Below are positions 1 to 12,285 of a DNA stretch of 64,000 bases, piece by piece. The notes below the pieces were generated by a model. That model was not told where the DNA came from and made no database searches. It saw only the letters and a list, made by a program, of their open reading frames with translations. The translations under genes were made by a program, and so were the position numbers. How positions within the stretch are numbered: position 1 is the first letter of the stretch; each line of letters opens with the position of its first letter. The stretch is from contig NC_134364.1 in assembly GCF_048569485.1 (NCBI RefSeq), positions 125,066,882-125,130,881 on the forward strand, written 5' to 3'. The DNA comes from Anomaloglossus baeobatrachus (lineage: Eukaryota > Chordata > Amphibia > Anura > Aromobatidae).

Positions 1-659
1 TCTTTGGGTGCAAACAACGGGCCACAGACAGCATAAGGGACTATGCCTTAAACCTGCAGGAGGCCCTGAAAGCAGTTAAACAGGTGGACCCAGAGAGTGT
101 ACGTGAAGAAGACAAACTCCTAACTGAGCAGTTCATAGAGGGGCTCCTGTCAGATGCCCACAGGACCCAGCTGCGTAACATGGTCCTGCAGAACCCTGCT
201 CTGGACTTTGCAAAGTTTAAGGACCAGGCCATCCGAGTACTGAGAGAATCTACACCGAATGACCCAGTATCCCTCCGGCCTCTTGCTATCACGTACCCCG
301 GGGTGGTGCCTGCAACACCAGCTGCTGCAGGGGCCGAGGCACAGTCCCTGGAAAAGGATCCCACTGCAGAGCTCAGACAGCAGGTCCGGGAGCTGACCAA
401 AACTGTAGCTGCCCTTGCCAAGACCGTGCAGTCTCTACAAGTGACCCCATCACCTGCAAGAATCGAGTTGGCCTCCAGCCCAGATGACGTCCCATGGATG
501 CGACAGAGGAGGATTCCGCCGACCCGAGGCAGAGACACAGACCGGTATGATTCAACGGGACAACCGATCTGCCGCCGCTGCAGCCAGGCGGGCCACATTG
601 CACGACACTGTCCTTTAAATGGGCCAAGCCTGGGGCCAGGAGCCGACCCCCAGGTGTAA
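1..659 (+). CDS. Gag region with CCHC zinc knuckle (part of Gypsy element)
   Basis: This is the C-terminal part of a Gypsy gag. A helical capsid-like stretch (LTEQFIEGLLSDAHRTQLRN, about 124-183) is followed by a proline/alanine-rich linker and, near 566-610, the knuckle CRRCSQAGHIARHC (C-X2-C-X4-H-X4-C), which binds RNA in retroelement gags. The capsid-like text resembles the gag lineage from which vertebrate PNMA-type genes were domesticated; that similarity is from memory and is an inference. The N-terminus lies outside the window. Confidence 0.75.
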   Translation, partial: FGCKQRATDSIRDYALNLQEALKAVKQVDPESVREEDKLLTEQFIEGLLSDAHRTQLRNMVLQNPALDFAKFKDQAIRVLRESTPNDPVSLRPLAITYPGVVPATPAAAGAEAQSLEKDPTAELRQQVRELTKTVAALAKTVQSLQVTPSPARIELASSPDDVPWMRQRRIPPTRGRDTDRYDSTGQPICRRCSQAGHIARHCPLNGPSLGPGADPQV

Positions 660-699
660 GGAAGCCCGGCTCAACCCCCAGCCGCAGCAAGTATGTGGG

Positions 700-2950
700 A
701 GGACGACCGGTCCTTCCTATTGTGCTGGATGGGATCCCTTTGAATGCTCTCCTGGATACGGGGTCCCAGGTAACAACCATCCCCTATAAACTGTACAAAA
801 GATATTGGGATGATTCAGACATTGACCATGGCCCAGATGATGATTTAACAATTGTGGCCAGTAATGGTCAGCCCTTGCCTCAAATTGGGTACAAAGAAGT
901 AACCATTAAAGTGGGGCGGGTAGAATTGCCATGTCAGGGGATGATAATTGTAGATATTGATCGCAAAGAATCTGACCCACTGCTAACCATTGGTACAAAT
1001 GTGATAGAAAATTGTATTGCCGAAGTGATAATTTTGTTGCAACAGGCGTCTGAAACTGCCAGCTCCGGGCAGCAGCGTGCCCTACAGAGGGAGATCCGAG
1101 CCCTGATGAGGAGGCAGCAGGTAGAGCTGGCCGGAGGAGAAATTGGCAGTGTGAGGGTAAGTGACCCCCTCCCCATTGCAATACCCCCAAGAAGTGAAAT
1201 GTTGATATGGTGTCGGGCAGCAATAGGCCTCAAGGGTCAGGACTACCATGCCTTGGTAGAACTGGTGTATTCAGACAGTAGGCCTGGAGTCCTGATAGCC
1301 AGAGGGGTAGCAGACGTCCGCAAGGGGAGAGTGCCCGTCTGTGTCCTGAATTGTGGGGAGGAGGAAGCCAAATTGCCCCGGTACGCCACTGTAGCAAAAC
1401 TGTACACTGTCAGCAACAATACCATCAAAGCAGTGGAACCCTTGATCCCGTCCGACCAGGCGGAAGACAATGGCTCCAAGGGGCAGCTGGAAGACTGGTG
1501 CCAAAAATTACATGTGGGCACCGACTCCACCCCCTCACACCAAAAGCATGGGGTTTACCGGGTGGTACAGGAGTACGAACGGGTCTTCAGCAAACACCCC
1601 CTAGATTTTGGGCAGGTGAAAGGGGTTAAACATCAAATCCCCACGGGTGATCATCATCCCATTAAAGAGAGATACCGCCCTGTACCCCCCGCACAGTATC
1701 AGCGTGCCAAAGAAATGTTACGGGAAATGAAGGAGGCTGGGGTTATCAGAGATAGTTGTAGCCCCTGGGCAGCTCCACTAGTGCTCGTAAAGAAAAAAGA
1801 TGGTACAATGAGAATGTGTGTAGATTACAGGCAAATTAACCGCATTACACATAAAGATGCTTATCCACTGCCCAGAATAGAGGAGTCACTAACAGCCTTA
1901 AAGTCAGCTAACTATTTCTCCACCTTGGATCTCACCAGTGGGTATTGGCAGGTTCCCGTGGCAGAGGCGGACAAGGAGAAGACTGCATTCACGACACCAA
2001 TGGGCCTCTGTGAGTTCAACTGTATGCCATTCGGGCTCTGCAACGCCCCAGGGACATTCCAAAGGTTGATGGAGTGCTGCTTGGGCCACCACAACTTTGA
2101 AACCGTGCTATTGTACCTGGATGACGTCATAGTCTACTCCAAGACTTATGAAGACCACCTGAGGCACTTAGCAGAAGTGTTTGAGTCCTTGTCGAAATAT
2201 GGCCTGAAGATAAAGCCGTCCAAATGTCACCTCTTGAAGCCAAAGGTACAGTACCTGGGTCATGTGGTCAGCGCAGAAGGTGTGGCACCTGATCCGGAGA
2301 AAGTCACCGTAATCAAGGACTGGCCAAGACCCACCACGGTAAAGGAGGTGCGGCAGTTCCTTGGGCTGGTGGGCTACTACCGAAGGTTCATTGATGGTTT
2401 CACCAAGATAGCAGCGCCCCTTCAAGATCTCCTGGTGGGCCAGCCAAAGCAGGCTAAGAAGCAGAGCCCTCCATTTGAATGGAGCAGCCAACTAGAAACA
2501 TCCTTTGTCCGGCTGAAAGGGGCTCTCACGGGAGAAGAAATTCTGGCCTACCCTGACTACAGCCAGCCGTTTGTACTGTATACAGATGCCAGCAACGTGG
2601 GACTGGGAGCAGTTCTGTCCCAGGTGCAGGGAGGCAGAGAGAGGGTGATAGCGTACGCCAGTAGGAAGCTTCGGCCCACAGAAAGGAATCCAGAAAACTA
2701 CAGTTCCTTCAAGCTGGAGTTCCTCGCTATTGTTTGGGCAGTGACTGAACGCTTCAAGCACTATCTGGCGTCGGCCAAGTTCACCATCTTCACGGACAAC
2801 AATCCGTTGACACACCTGGCAACAGCCAAGTTAGGTGCGTTGGAACAGCGATGGATGGCCCGGCTGTCTAACTTTGACTTTACCATCAAGTATCGGGCTG
2901 GCAAGAAGAATAATAATGCTGATGCGCTGTCCAGAATGCCTCACTTACCC
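700..2950 (+). CDS. Pol region: protease, reverse transcriptase, RNase H (Gypsy)
   Basis: Domains in order: retropepsin with LLDTGSQ (active site near 755), reverse transcriptase with the catalytic box YLDDVIVYS (about 2111-2140), and Ty3-type RNase H starting at LYTDASNVGLG (about 2571). The connection segment VRQFLGLVGYYRRFI (about 2350) is diagnostic of Ty3/Gypsy rather than Copia or retroviruses. These enzymes mature the Gag-Pol protein and copy the element RNA into DNA inside a cytoplasmic particle. The region is described only as part of the element. Confidence 0.88.
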
Positions 2951-3289
2951 GAATCTGGAGAAGACCTGGATGAACTCGAAGAGATAGAGTTACCGGCTTT
3001 CCATCATCAGGGTGTTTCCCAGTGTGAGCATGCTGTGGGAGTGAAGCGCTCGAGCCAGCACGAGGTCTCGGTCAACCCATTACTCCACCATAATTGGGAA
3101 GAGACACAGAACGGTGACCCGGCTGTGTGATTGGTCAAAGAAAAGCTAGCACAAGCTGAGACTCATCTTGGCCCAGATGCTCCAGAAGAAGCCCAGCAGT
3201 TGTGGAAGGAGAGGGGACGACTGTTCACCTACCAAGGCAAGCTCTGCAAGAGATATGTCAACTGGCGAACGAATGAACTTGTCTGGCAG

Positions 3290-4560
3290 ATAGTGGTCCC
3301 ACAGAGGGATGCTCCAATGGTCCTAGCAGCTTATCATGATAACACAGGACACTTCGGGTGGAAGAAGTTGGAGACCCTACTCCGTGATCGGTTCTACTGG
3401 GTGCACATGAGAAAGACAGTCGAGAAGTGGTGCCGAGACTGTGGTCCGTGTAATCTGAGGCGGAAAGATGATGCCAGCCAGAGGTCTCCCCTACAGCCAA
3501 TTGTCACGAAGCAGCCCCTGGAGTTGGTGGCCCTGGACCACGTGAAGTTAACACCAAGCCGGTCGGGCTATGTGTACGCCCTCACCATTGTGGACCATTA
3601 CTCGCGTTTCCTGGTAGTAGTGCCCGTGAAGGACCAGACAGCCAGAACAGCAGCGAGAGCGTTTCAGGCCTACTTTTGTCGACCTCACGGTTACCCTGAA
3701 AGGGTACTGACTGATCAAGGTCCTGCATTCGAGGCAGAAGTGTTCCAAGAGTTCTGTAACATGTACGGTTGTAAGAAAATCAGAACCACACCGTACCACC
3801 CCCAAACCAATGGATTGTGCGAGAAGATGAACCATGTGGTTATTGATATGCTCAAGACTCTACCTTTGGAAGAAAGAAACCAATGGCCAGAAAAGTTACC
3901 AGATCTGGTAGACTTGTACAACCATATCCCGGTAAATTCGACCAACTGCAGCCCTGCTTACCTGATGCGAGCCAGACCTGGCAAGTTACCTGTAGACTTT
4001 GAGATGGGGACTGTGTCACCTGAGGCGGTTCAGGAAATAGAGGATTGGGATACAGAGCGGCAGCAGCGGTACCGTAAGGTCCAGGAATGCGTAGAGAGGA
4101 GCCTGTCTCAAGCAAGAACGAGACAAGAGCAGCAGTACAATCAAATAGCCCCAGCAACTCCCTTAGCACCTGGAGAACAAGTCCTCAAGAAGAAGCGGAG
4201 GACGCATAAATTGGATGATCAGTGGGAAAACGAGCCCTACACCATTATCCCCTCCAACTTTGACAATAGTAAGGTATGCCTCATAAGCAAGGATGAAGGC
4301 AAGACCTATCAAGCAATTTCTCGAGACCGCCTGAAAGCGTGCCCTGAACGGTGCAGAACCCAAAAAGAAGTAGAAGAAGTACAAGAAAGTCCCCAAAGTC
4401 AAGAAAAAGAGGAAGAGATGATCCAAACAATCCTTGGAAAATTCCCCAAAACTTGGACCCGAATAAACAATGCCATAGTGGTACCAGTCTTGACGTTCCC
4501 GCAGTTGGTCGAGCCAGAAACAGAAGAGGTTCCAGATCCACCTAAAGAACCGGCCGCTCC
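3290..4560 (+). CDS. Integrase region (Gypsy)
   Basis: An H-H-C-C zinc module (YHDNTGHFGW ... CRDCGPCNLRR, about 3325-3465) precedes the catalytic core, with acidic residues in LDHVKL (about 3535), VLTDQGPAF (about 3705) and NGLCEKMN (about 3810), the usual D,D-35-E layout. The C-terminal part has a GPY/F-like stretch (NEPYTIIPSNF, about 4230-4262) and a charged tail. No chromodomain is recognised. The enzyme inserts element cDNA into host DNA. Confidence 0.85.
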
Positions 4561-5228
4561 AACATGAGGTGACATGCCAGCAGTGGAACAGGAGGTTCAA
4601 CCCCCTGCCAGTGGTGAACCTGCCGTACCCTTGGCGAATCTGAGATCCCGTAGGCAACCGACATGTATCCCTGTAAGGGTTAGGCCTACCAATCACACGG
4701 GGGGGGCAGACACTCTAAGTAGTCAGGGACAAACCCCAGAGCTACGCCGGTCCCAACGTAGCACTCGGGGACAGCCCCCTCCAAGGTATAGAATATAGAA
4801 AGTAAAATACCTAACAGAATGTAAATAGTTATGTGAAATGTCTGTAATGTTGTGTATAAAATGCTTTTTGTCTTAGGTGATTAAGTAAATGGACAATTGG
4901 GCCACTGGACTATGGGTGGCCAACACCTAAATTGTTCATAGTTAGCACCAGTGTGCTCAACACCCCTGAAGAAAAACCCGTCCGGCGTGCATAGAGTGGG
5001 GTCATCAATGCTCTGACGCACGCCCAGAGCCTACGTTGGGGGTTTGATCGCGGCGGGTCCCCCATGGAGCAGTGTAATGGACACCCGGCGGGGAGCCACA
5101 CTGGACTCTTATAGTAGTGTTTAAGTTTGTAACGTTTAAGTAATGTGCCTCCCATAATGGGATGAAATGTTGTAACATGTTATGTTTGTTTCCACAGTCC
5201 GGGAGTACTGAATTTAACTAAGGGGGAG

Positions 5229-6294
5229 TGTGGCGCCCCAGGACCTGGTCGCCACAACAGCATTGCCCTCCCAAAGGGTTAATGCTGAGCCTGGAGGTAA
5301 TTGGGAGATCCTTTGGCCAGCAAGTTTAACACCCAACGCAGTTCTCCCTCCGGCCAGCAGGGGGAGCTCTGAACCTGGGATTCCAGGGAGCATCCCCTTA
5401 AGCCTGGTCTGAGAGAGGAAGTAGTGTTCAGTCCGTAGAGAGCAGTAGAAGTGAACAGACGCAGAGTGAGCTGTCCTGTGAATCTGGGGCCTAGAGCTAT
5501 AATAGCTTGGCCCAGAGAAGCAGGAGTAGCTGAGAGGCAGCGGAGAGACTCGGACATCGGAGTCTGTGGCCACCAGGGCTTAAAATACTCCCTGGTAGCC
5601 GAATCTGAAGGGCAGGAGAGCTGCAAGCACCTGGCCCAAAAACATCCCAAAAGTACAGCTGCAGCATCAAGGCCGGTGTGGATTACAGCAGAAAAGCACC
5701 AGAGAGAGGGCCTGCGCAGCCTGCTACAGAGGGCAAGGGACGTACCAACAGTCCCAGCAGCAAGAGGGCCATTGCTGGATTCAGAGAAGCAGGGTCCTAT
5801 CATACCAAAGAAAAGCACAGGAGTAGGCCTCATACTCAGCTGGCCAGAAAGATCACCCCAAGTACTTCCAGGCCGACCGGATCCTCATCACCACCTGTAA
5901 CGGTCTCCCAGGACTGGACTGTTTCCAAAGTAAAGAGGAAAAGGTAAAGAGACTGTTGTTTATGCCTGGTTCTTTCATCGCCTGTCGGCCCTGCACCGTG
6001 TTAGCCACACCACCTCATAGACTTCCACGAGCACCAACTGTGCCCCGGGCATTGCTCCACCTGTGGGGAGCAGTACCACCATTGCTGCCATAACATCATC
6101 CCGGAGGCCTCACACAGCAGCGGCGGCTTAATAGCCGCAGACCACAGGTGGCGTCACGAACACAACTTTATTCACCAAGCCACATACTCTACTGACACCC
6201 ACCAGGGCCACGGAGCCGGGCCCAGCCACCACTGACTACCACCGGACTAGTCCGGCCCGGCACCGGGTGTCCCATAGCCCTGGGGTGGGCGAGT
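5229..6294 (+). repeat. 3' LTR of the Gypsy element
   Basis: It starts with TG directly after the purine tract and ends near CA at about 6294, where the minisatellite begins. Start (TGTGGCGCCCCAGG) and end (CCCTGGGGTGGGCG) form an imperfect inverted repeat, as LTRs do. Length is about 1.07 kb. The start is firm; the end is judged only from the inverted repeat and the change to tandem repeats. Confidence 0.65.
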
Positions 6295-6776
6295 CATATA
6301 CATTGCTGGTGCTCTCTTTGCTTTGTTATGCATTGCTGGTGCTCTCTTTGCTTTGTTATACATTGCTGGTGCTCTCTTTGCTTTGTTATACATTGCTGGT
6401 GCTCTCTTTGCTTTGTTATGCATTGCTGGTGCTCTCTTTGCTTTGTTATGCATTGCTGGTGCTCTCTTTGCTTTGTTATGCATTGCTGGTGCTCTCTTTG
6501 CTTTGTTATACATTGCTGGTGCTCTCTTTGCTTTGTTATGCATTGCTGATGCTCTCTTTGCTTTGTTATACATTGCTGGTGCTCTCTTTGCTTTGTTATA
6601 CATTGCTGGTGCTCTCTTTGCTTTGTTATACATTGCTGGTGCTCTCTTTGCTTTGTTATGCATTGCTGGTGCTCTCTTTGCTTTGTTATGCATTGCTGAT
6701 GCTCTCTTTGCTTTGTTATACATTGCTGGTGCTCTCTTTGCTTTGTTATGCATTGCTGGTGCTCTCTTTGCTTTGT
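6295..6776 (+). repeat. Minisatellite, 30-bp unit, about 16 copies
   Basis: The unit CATTGCTGGTGCTCTCTTTG followed by CTTTGTTATR repeats head to tail about 16 times with almost no divergence. The main variation is the last base (A or G) and two units with GAT for GGT. Because 30 is a multiple of three and the unit lacks stops in several frames, it produces long open frames on both strands that are not genes. Confidence 0.97.
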
Positions 6777-8153
6777 AAGCTTTTTCAAAGCACAGCTGCG
6801 GTTAGGCCGGGGTCTACAATTCAGTGCGCTGTGGTTAACACGTTACAAGGTGTGAAGTGACACGTAGCTTGTCAAACATCCCGCCAGCTGTCACAGGGCA
6901 TCATGGGCACGAGGCGGGCAATGTGCTGGGCTCTGAGGACCCGTCTCATGTATTAGTAACATCTGTATAGGAGAATGTGCCAGGTGCGTGGTTCTTTGGG
7001 TCTGTCACACAAGCACGGAGTTATTGGGAGTAACAGTACGTCTGAGATATGTACAGAGAGCTAGAGAATGCAGAGTGTATGCCGTCCATCAGCACAAAGC
7101 TTGTACACCAGCCACGAAAGAGCAGTCCGAAATATAGGGTATCAAAAAAGATGTATTACCTGAGTACCGCCCCAGGAGCAGTCGAACCGCTCCATGAGTA
7201 GCAAGAGGAGCCTGCTCTCAGGAGCTCACACTTGGGATTTCAGTGGGCTGCTTTGCTTGGAAAGCCATATCTCCCTCGTCGCAATAGTGCCCCCGATCTC
7301 TGAGTTTCGTGGGGACAGTCCATATAGGCCCTGTTCTCCGCAGGTTAATTGCCAGGTTGCTTGAAGCTTCTCCCCGATCTAGGGTCCATGTACCCCGTCG
7401 TGCCTTCTGTCCCAGCCCGGCTATTGAACTACAGCTGCTGGCTATCCTCCAAGACTAGCCAAGCACCCAGTCCCAATCTCCCGCAACCGGGTCTCCGACT
7501 CCTCCTGGTCCACACCACCGTCTGCGACCTAGGTTGCTTTTTCCCTGGGAGCTCCAACTCCCAGCTTCCTCCGAGCTCCTCACAGCTCGAGGTCTACCAC
7601 TCAACTCCCTTTCATTTTGCTCCCCTGGAGCCGACTGACTTGTCACCTCCCACCTCTCTGCCTGACCCCTAGGTGGACAGCCCTATTCCAGCTTAAGCAG
7701 CTCACTGGTGTGCCTGACAGGGTGTGGTGTGAGGTGTAAATAGGATTTGTGAATGCTGGTGGAGGCAGTACTGCAGGATGGGGACCCAGAACCATGGGGG
7801 TCGAGCCCTGCCCAGGGAGAGAAAGATTGTGCAGAACCCTGTGATGACCTGACTAGTTTAGGGCGACACACCTGCCTGAAAGGTGCGCCATTATCCACAA
7901 TCTTTGCTTGTCAATAGGGTCCTTTGCCAGTAACCAAATCATGAAGACCCTGAATAATCGACCATAATCTGTGGGGAATCTTATCAAACTTTGTTGGGGA
8001 TTCACACAGCACCACCACAAGGAAAGGTAGAAACTGCAATGGCCGCCCTGTGTAACGCAGGAGGACCGGTCCTCCGATCTGCCCAAAGGGAAGTATTCTG
8101 AACAGAGTGCCTTCCTTCATTAATTCAGGATTCTCAAATAGGGAAGATTTAAC
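6777..8153. other. Intergenic; one old LTR-like fragment
   Basis: No gene is recognised. The part around 7200-7690 shares ordered blocks with the solo LTR at 57018-58055 (for example a CTGATCTAGGGCC-like block, a TGCCCCGTCGGT-like block and a GTCCCAGC block), so it is probably an old, strongly diverged Gypsy LTR piece. The open frame at 7349-7672 lies inside it and is proline/serine-rich without a domain. Confidence 0.4.
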
Positions 8154-9428
8154 GATAAGTCTTTGGCTTTACCCAGAAAGAAACGAGGTAGGATGATGAA
8201 ACTTTACATTTCTTCCACACACTCTCCACTGATGACAACACACTTCTTACATCGGTATTCCAAGTTCTGTAAGCCGAGCAAAAAGAAGGATTTTAGTTGT
8301 GACTCACACGAGGCATCCGTAGCAGCCATGGCATCAGAAATGGTGTGACATTTGGTCCCTTGAGGTGTTTCTTCAGGTTTGGAAACAGATGATAGTCGGA
8401 GGGAACTAGATCTGGTGAATAAGGTGGATGGTCAACCAGCTGGAAGCCCAGCTCTGCCAGTTTTGCCGTTGTCGCTTGTGCAATGTGAGCGGAGGCGTTG
8501 TCTTACAGTAAAAAGATTACTTTGCACAGCTTGCCACACCTTTTGGCCTTCAGAATTGCCTTTAATTGGTCCAAAAGTTCAATGTAATACCTTGCATTGA
8601 TGGTGGAACCCTTTTGAAGGTAGTCCACTAGCAGCACCTCCTCCTTATCCCAGAACACAGACGCCATCACCTTAGTGGCTGATTTTTGCACCCTAAAGTT
8701 CTTTGGATGAGGAGAACCACTGTGCCTCCACTCTTTTGACTGCTCCTTCTTTTCAGGGTCACACAAATAAATCCAGGTCTCATCCATAGTGACCGGTTGC
8801 TCCAAGAAGTTCTTATCAGTCCAGAAACGCTGACAAATGGAGCGGGAAGTTGTCACTCGCTGCTTCTCTGATCTGTTGTCAGACATTTGGGATCCACTTT
8901 GCAGATCGCTTCCTCATGTCCAAATGTTCCTGGATAATGACACAAACACGTTCCCGGGAAATCCCCATGATGTCTGCTATTGTTTTAGCTGAAATTGGTG
9001 GATTCTCCAGTATGAGGTTGTGCGCAGCATCGATGATCTCCAGAACAACAACCACTCTCGGGCGTCCAGGACGTTCCTCATCGTTGGGGCTGATATTGCC
9101 CTTTTTACATTTGGCGACCCAGTTCTTACCTGTGGAATATGAAGGGCATTGATCCCCCAATGTCTGCGACATATCACCATGAATATCCTTTGCGGACTTT
9201 CCTTGCAATACAAAGAATTTTATCCTCCTCTGCTCTCAGTTGCTGTGAATATCGCATTAGACTCCGCCCTTGTGTTCTCCCGCGTGCGTAGAACTCTGTT
9301 GCCATAGGAAACAAACACAACATTTTGAAAACCTATATTACACATATAAGGCTTTCATGTGATGTAACATTCGTTACCATAGAAACAAAAAAAAAGATCA
9401 CAAAGCCAAAGACCTATCAGCAGCCCCG
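8154..9428 (-). mobile_element. Mariner transposon, copy 1 (degraded)
   Basis: The terminal repeat GATAAGTCTTTGGCTTT at the left matches AAAGCCAAAGACCTATCAGC at the right; the outer ~13 bases of the left end are lost. The minus strand encodes mariner transposase in two disrupted pieces: an N-terminal helix-turn-helix part (about 8879-9208, with ISAKTIADIMGISRERV) and a catalytic part (about 8503-8886, with VTMDETWIYL and STINARYYIELLDQL). The DNA-bending and cut-and-paste functions are lost here. Paralogous copies lie at 27556-29358 and 43935-45200. Confidence 0.88.
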
Positions 9429-10130
9429 TACATCAGATTGGTAAATCCTTTCTGCGGGAGTGACATTTATATAATTATGCTGGCATCACTCGTGCCTGAA
9501 TACCGGCTGATTATAATATTCAGTCATTGGAAATGTTGGGCCACATCAAAAGGTGCCACAAGTTTCATTTCACTGACAATCGCTCACTTTTCAACCCCTT
9601 TTTATCTGATCATATGAATATCCGAATATTATCTCCAAGGGTCCATCATACGTAGCAACGATGATAACAGGGAGAGTAGCTTATCCTAGAAAGATTTATA
9701 GGATTACAAGCCCAAATTTAACAGGGTTCACAATGCAAGCAGTTGTCCACAGTAAATACGCCCATTGGATACAATCTAGAAGGATGTAAAGGTTATTCCC
9801 ATCTGAACCCTTTATGGCAGGCGCATATGATATACGCCATATATGTCTGGCAGAAGTAACCTGCCACTACTGGGACCCATACTAATTTTAAGAATGGGGA
9901 CCAATTTTGCATTGAAATGAATAGGGAGGTGGCAAAGCGTAGGGGGCTTTTTCTATTCACTTCCACAGAATTTTTAAAATTAGGTGAGCAAGCAAGACAG
10001 GCAATTTTCAGACCTCCCAATGAAGAGTTAGATCACTCCATCACACACTTCAACAACTTGAAAGCTATCTAATCGACCCTATATTTAACAATGGGCTCTA
10101 TGTAGATCATCTATCTCGCTGAACACAATA
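9429..10130. other. No recognisable feature
   Basis: AT-rich intergenic sequence. Short open frames carry no domain and no coding bias that I can see. Confidence 0.5.
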
Positions 10131-11345
10131 TACAGCCAAAAGCCTTCCACATAGAACTGCCCAAGGAGCTCAGAGACAGAATTGTGGCAAGGCACAGATC
10201 TGGCCAAGGTTACAATAGAATTTCTGCACTCAAGATTCCTAAAAGTACAAGGGCCTCCATAATCCTTAAACGGAAGACGTTTGGAACCACCAGGACTCTT
10301 CCTAGACCTGGCCGTCCAGCCAAACTGAGCAATTGTGGGAGAAGAGCCTTGGTGAGAGGTAAAGAAGAACCCCAAGATCACTGTGGCCGAGCTCCAGAGA
10401 TGCAGTAGGGAGATGGGAGAAAGTTCCACAAAGTCAACTATCACTGCAGCCTCCACCAGTCGGGCCTTTATGGCAGAGTGGCCCAACGGAAGCTTCTTCT
10501 GAGTGCAAGACATATAAAAGCCGCATAGAGTTTGCAAAAAACACATGAAGGACTACCAGACTATGAGAAATAAGATTCTCTGGTCTGGTGAAATGAAGAT
10601 AGAACTTTTTGGTGATAATTCTAAATGGTATGTGTGGAGAAAATTAGGCACTGCTCATCACCTGCCCAATACAATCCCCACAGTGAGACATGGTGGTGGC
10701 AGCATCATGCTATGGGGACAGGGACAGGACGACGGGTTACAATTGAAGGAAAGATGAATGCGGCCAAGTACAGAGATATCCTGGAAGAAAACCTCTTGTA
10801 GAGTGCTCTGGACCTCAGACTTGGCCGAAGGTTCACCTTCCAACAAGACAATGACCCTAAGCACACAGCTAAAATAACAAAGGAGTGGCTTCAGAACAAC
10901 TCTGTGACCATTTTTGACTGGCCCAGCCAGAGTCCTGACCTAAACCCAATTGAGCATCTCTGGAAAGACCTGAATATGGCGTCCACCAACGTTCACCATC
11001 CAACCTGACAGAACTGGAGAGGATCTACAAGGAGGAATTGCGGAGGATCCCCAAATCCAGGATCCCAAGAAGACTCATGGCTGTACTAGCTCAATAGGGA
11101 GGGAGCTTCTACTCAATACTGAGCAAAGGGGCTGAATACTTATGACCATGTGAGATTTCAGTTTTTCTTGTTTAATAAATTTACAAAAACGTCTACATTT
11201 CTGTTTGTTTTTTTTTACAAGATGGGGGATGGGGGCTGAGTGTACATTAATAGAAAAATATGAACCTTTTGAATTTACCAAATGGCTGTAATGAAACAAA
11301 GAGTGAAAAATGTAAAGGGGTGTGAATACTTTCCGTACCCACTGT
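10131..11345 (+). mobile_element. Degraded Tc1-like transposon
   Basis: Pieces of a Tc1 transposase follow one another in several frames: a paired-type N-terminal region with the linker TLPRPGRPAKLS (about 10295-10335), the block WSGEMKIELFG (about 10574), TVRHGGGSIMLWG (about 10680), [12 protein letters not shown] (about 10835) and [16 protein letters not shown] (about 10917). The 3' end is the terminal repeat CTTTCCGTACCCACTGTA near 11345. No matching left terminus is seen, so the 5' end is lost or very diverged. Many frameshifts and stops make it inactive. Confidence 0.85.
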
Positions 11346-11950
11346 ATATGCATGATGCTGTAAGCCATGGCCTTGCAGGTGCAGATCATTGTGTCACTGG
11401 TATGTTTCATCTTATATTGGAGGTTACAAGTTCTTACACATTTGTGTCATCCCTAGAGCAGTATAGGTCGCTTAATGACAAGTGTGGTGGCTTCTCTACC
11501 GTGTGCCACCTGTAGGGGGCCATAGGCCTCTCCCAGGTATCAGACTTTAAATAGAAGAGGTTTTGATTGCTATCAGTCATTGGCTGCTAGTTTTGGGGCT
11601 GCCCACCCCCTCAGCATTATTGGCTTCTGAAAGCTAAGAATATCACCTGTGATCTGAGGACCACACTGAAGACTGGATGTGGTGGCCACAAGAGAAGAAG
11701 AGGACAATGTCAAACATAAGAGGTATGACCCAGATCAGAGAATACATCGCTCGCCCCTCTGTATCTTTCCTTTCTGCATCTGTGCAAGTGTCATTTAGTT
11801 TTTGATCAGCTTCTTCTACACTTTACAAATAGCTCTTCTGTGTTGTTACTCGTTCTTCTCAAATACAAAAATGAGGGCTACAGGTGGAGCTAGACCCAAT
11901 TCTATTATTTAGGTGGAGGCAATGCCTTTTTTTTCTTTAGGAGAGGTAAC
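11346..11950. other. No recognisable feature
   Basis: Unique-looking sequence without domains, tandem repeats or terminal inverted repeats. Confidence 0.45.
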
Positions 11951-12197
11951 TAGTAGGGATGATCGAATACTTCGATTATTCGGCTTCACGAATATTTTCC
12001 GAATACCTCGCCGCTATTCGACTATTCGATGCGCAATGTAAGTCTATGGGAAGCCTGAATAGTACCGAACAGTTGTTATTCGGGTTTCCCATAGACTTAC
12101 ATTGCGCATCGAATATTCGCGAATAGTTGAATAGCGGCGAGGTATTCGGAAAATATTCACGAAGCCGAATAATTGAAGTATTCGATCATCCCTACTA
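11951..12197. mobile_element. Foldback palindrome (MITE-like), 247 bp
   Basis: The outermost ten bases TAGTAGGGAT are the exact reverse complement of ATCCCTACTA at the other end, and pairing continues with few mismatches for about 105 bases per arm (TCGAATACTTCGATTATTCG outward; TTTCCGAATACCTCGCCGC further in). A loop of about 40 bases lies near 12050-12090. It has no coding capacity. The form fits a snap-back MITE; flanking TA dinucleotides suit, but do not prove, a Tc1/mariner or similar origin. Confidence 0.85.
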
Positions 12198-12249
12198 GAT
12201 AAAACTGTATAAATGCAGCGACTACGACCTGTCAGGGTGATAGGGGATA

Positions 12250-12285
<36 letters not shown>

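Larger units (their letters stand above)
1..6294 (+). mobile_element. Ty3/Gypsy LTR retrotransposon, 5' end outside window
   Basis: The order gag, protease, reverse transcriptase, RNase H, integrase, non-coding spacer, purine tract, LTR is that of Ty3/Gypsy (Metaviridae) elements. The 5' LTR, primer site and start of gag lie before base 1. The purine tract AAGGGGGAG ends at about 5228 and is followed directly by the LTR, which opens TGTGGCGCCCCAGG and closes near CCCTGGGGTGGGCG...CA. The coding part looks well preserved, with about one or two breaks. Age cannot be estimated because only one LTR is visible. It is a fossil or near-fossil copy and no host function is implied. Confidence 0.9.

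Noticed and set aside
6295-6776. CRISPR-like array
   Set aside because: Units are contiguous with no unique spacers, and the DNA is vertebrate.
6247-6860. Overlapping long frames on both strands (LLVLSLLCYA, KAKRAPAMHN and others)
   Set aside because: They arise from the 30-bp minisatellite; unit length divisible by three and absence of stops explain them all.
7349-7672. 107-codon proline/serine-rich frame
   Set aside because: It falls in a segment that resembles an old Gypsy LTR and has no domain.
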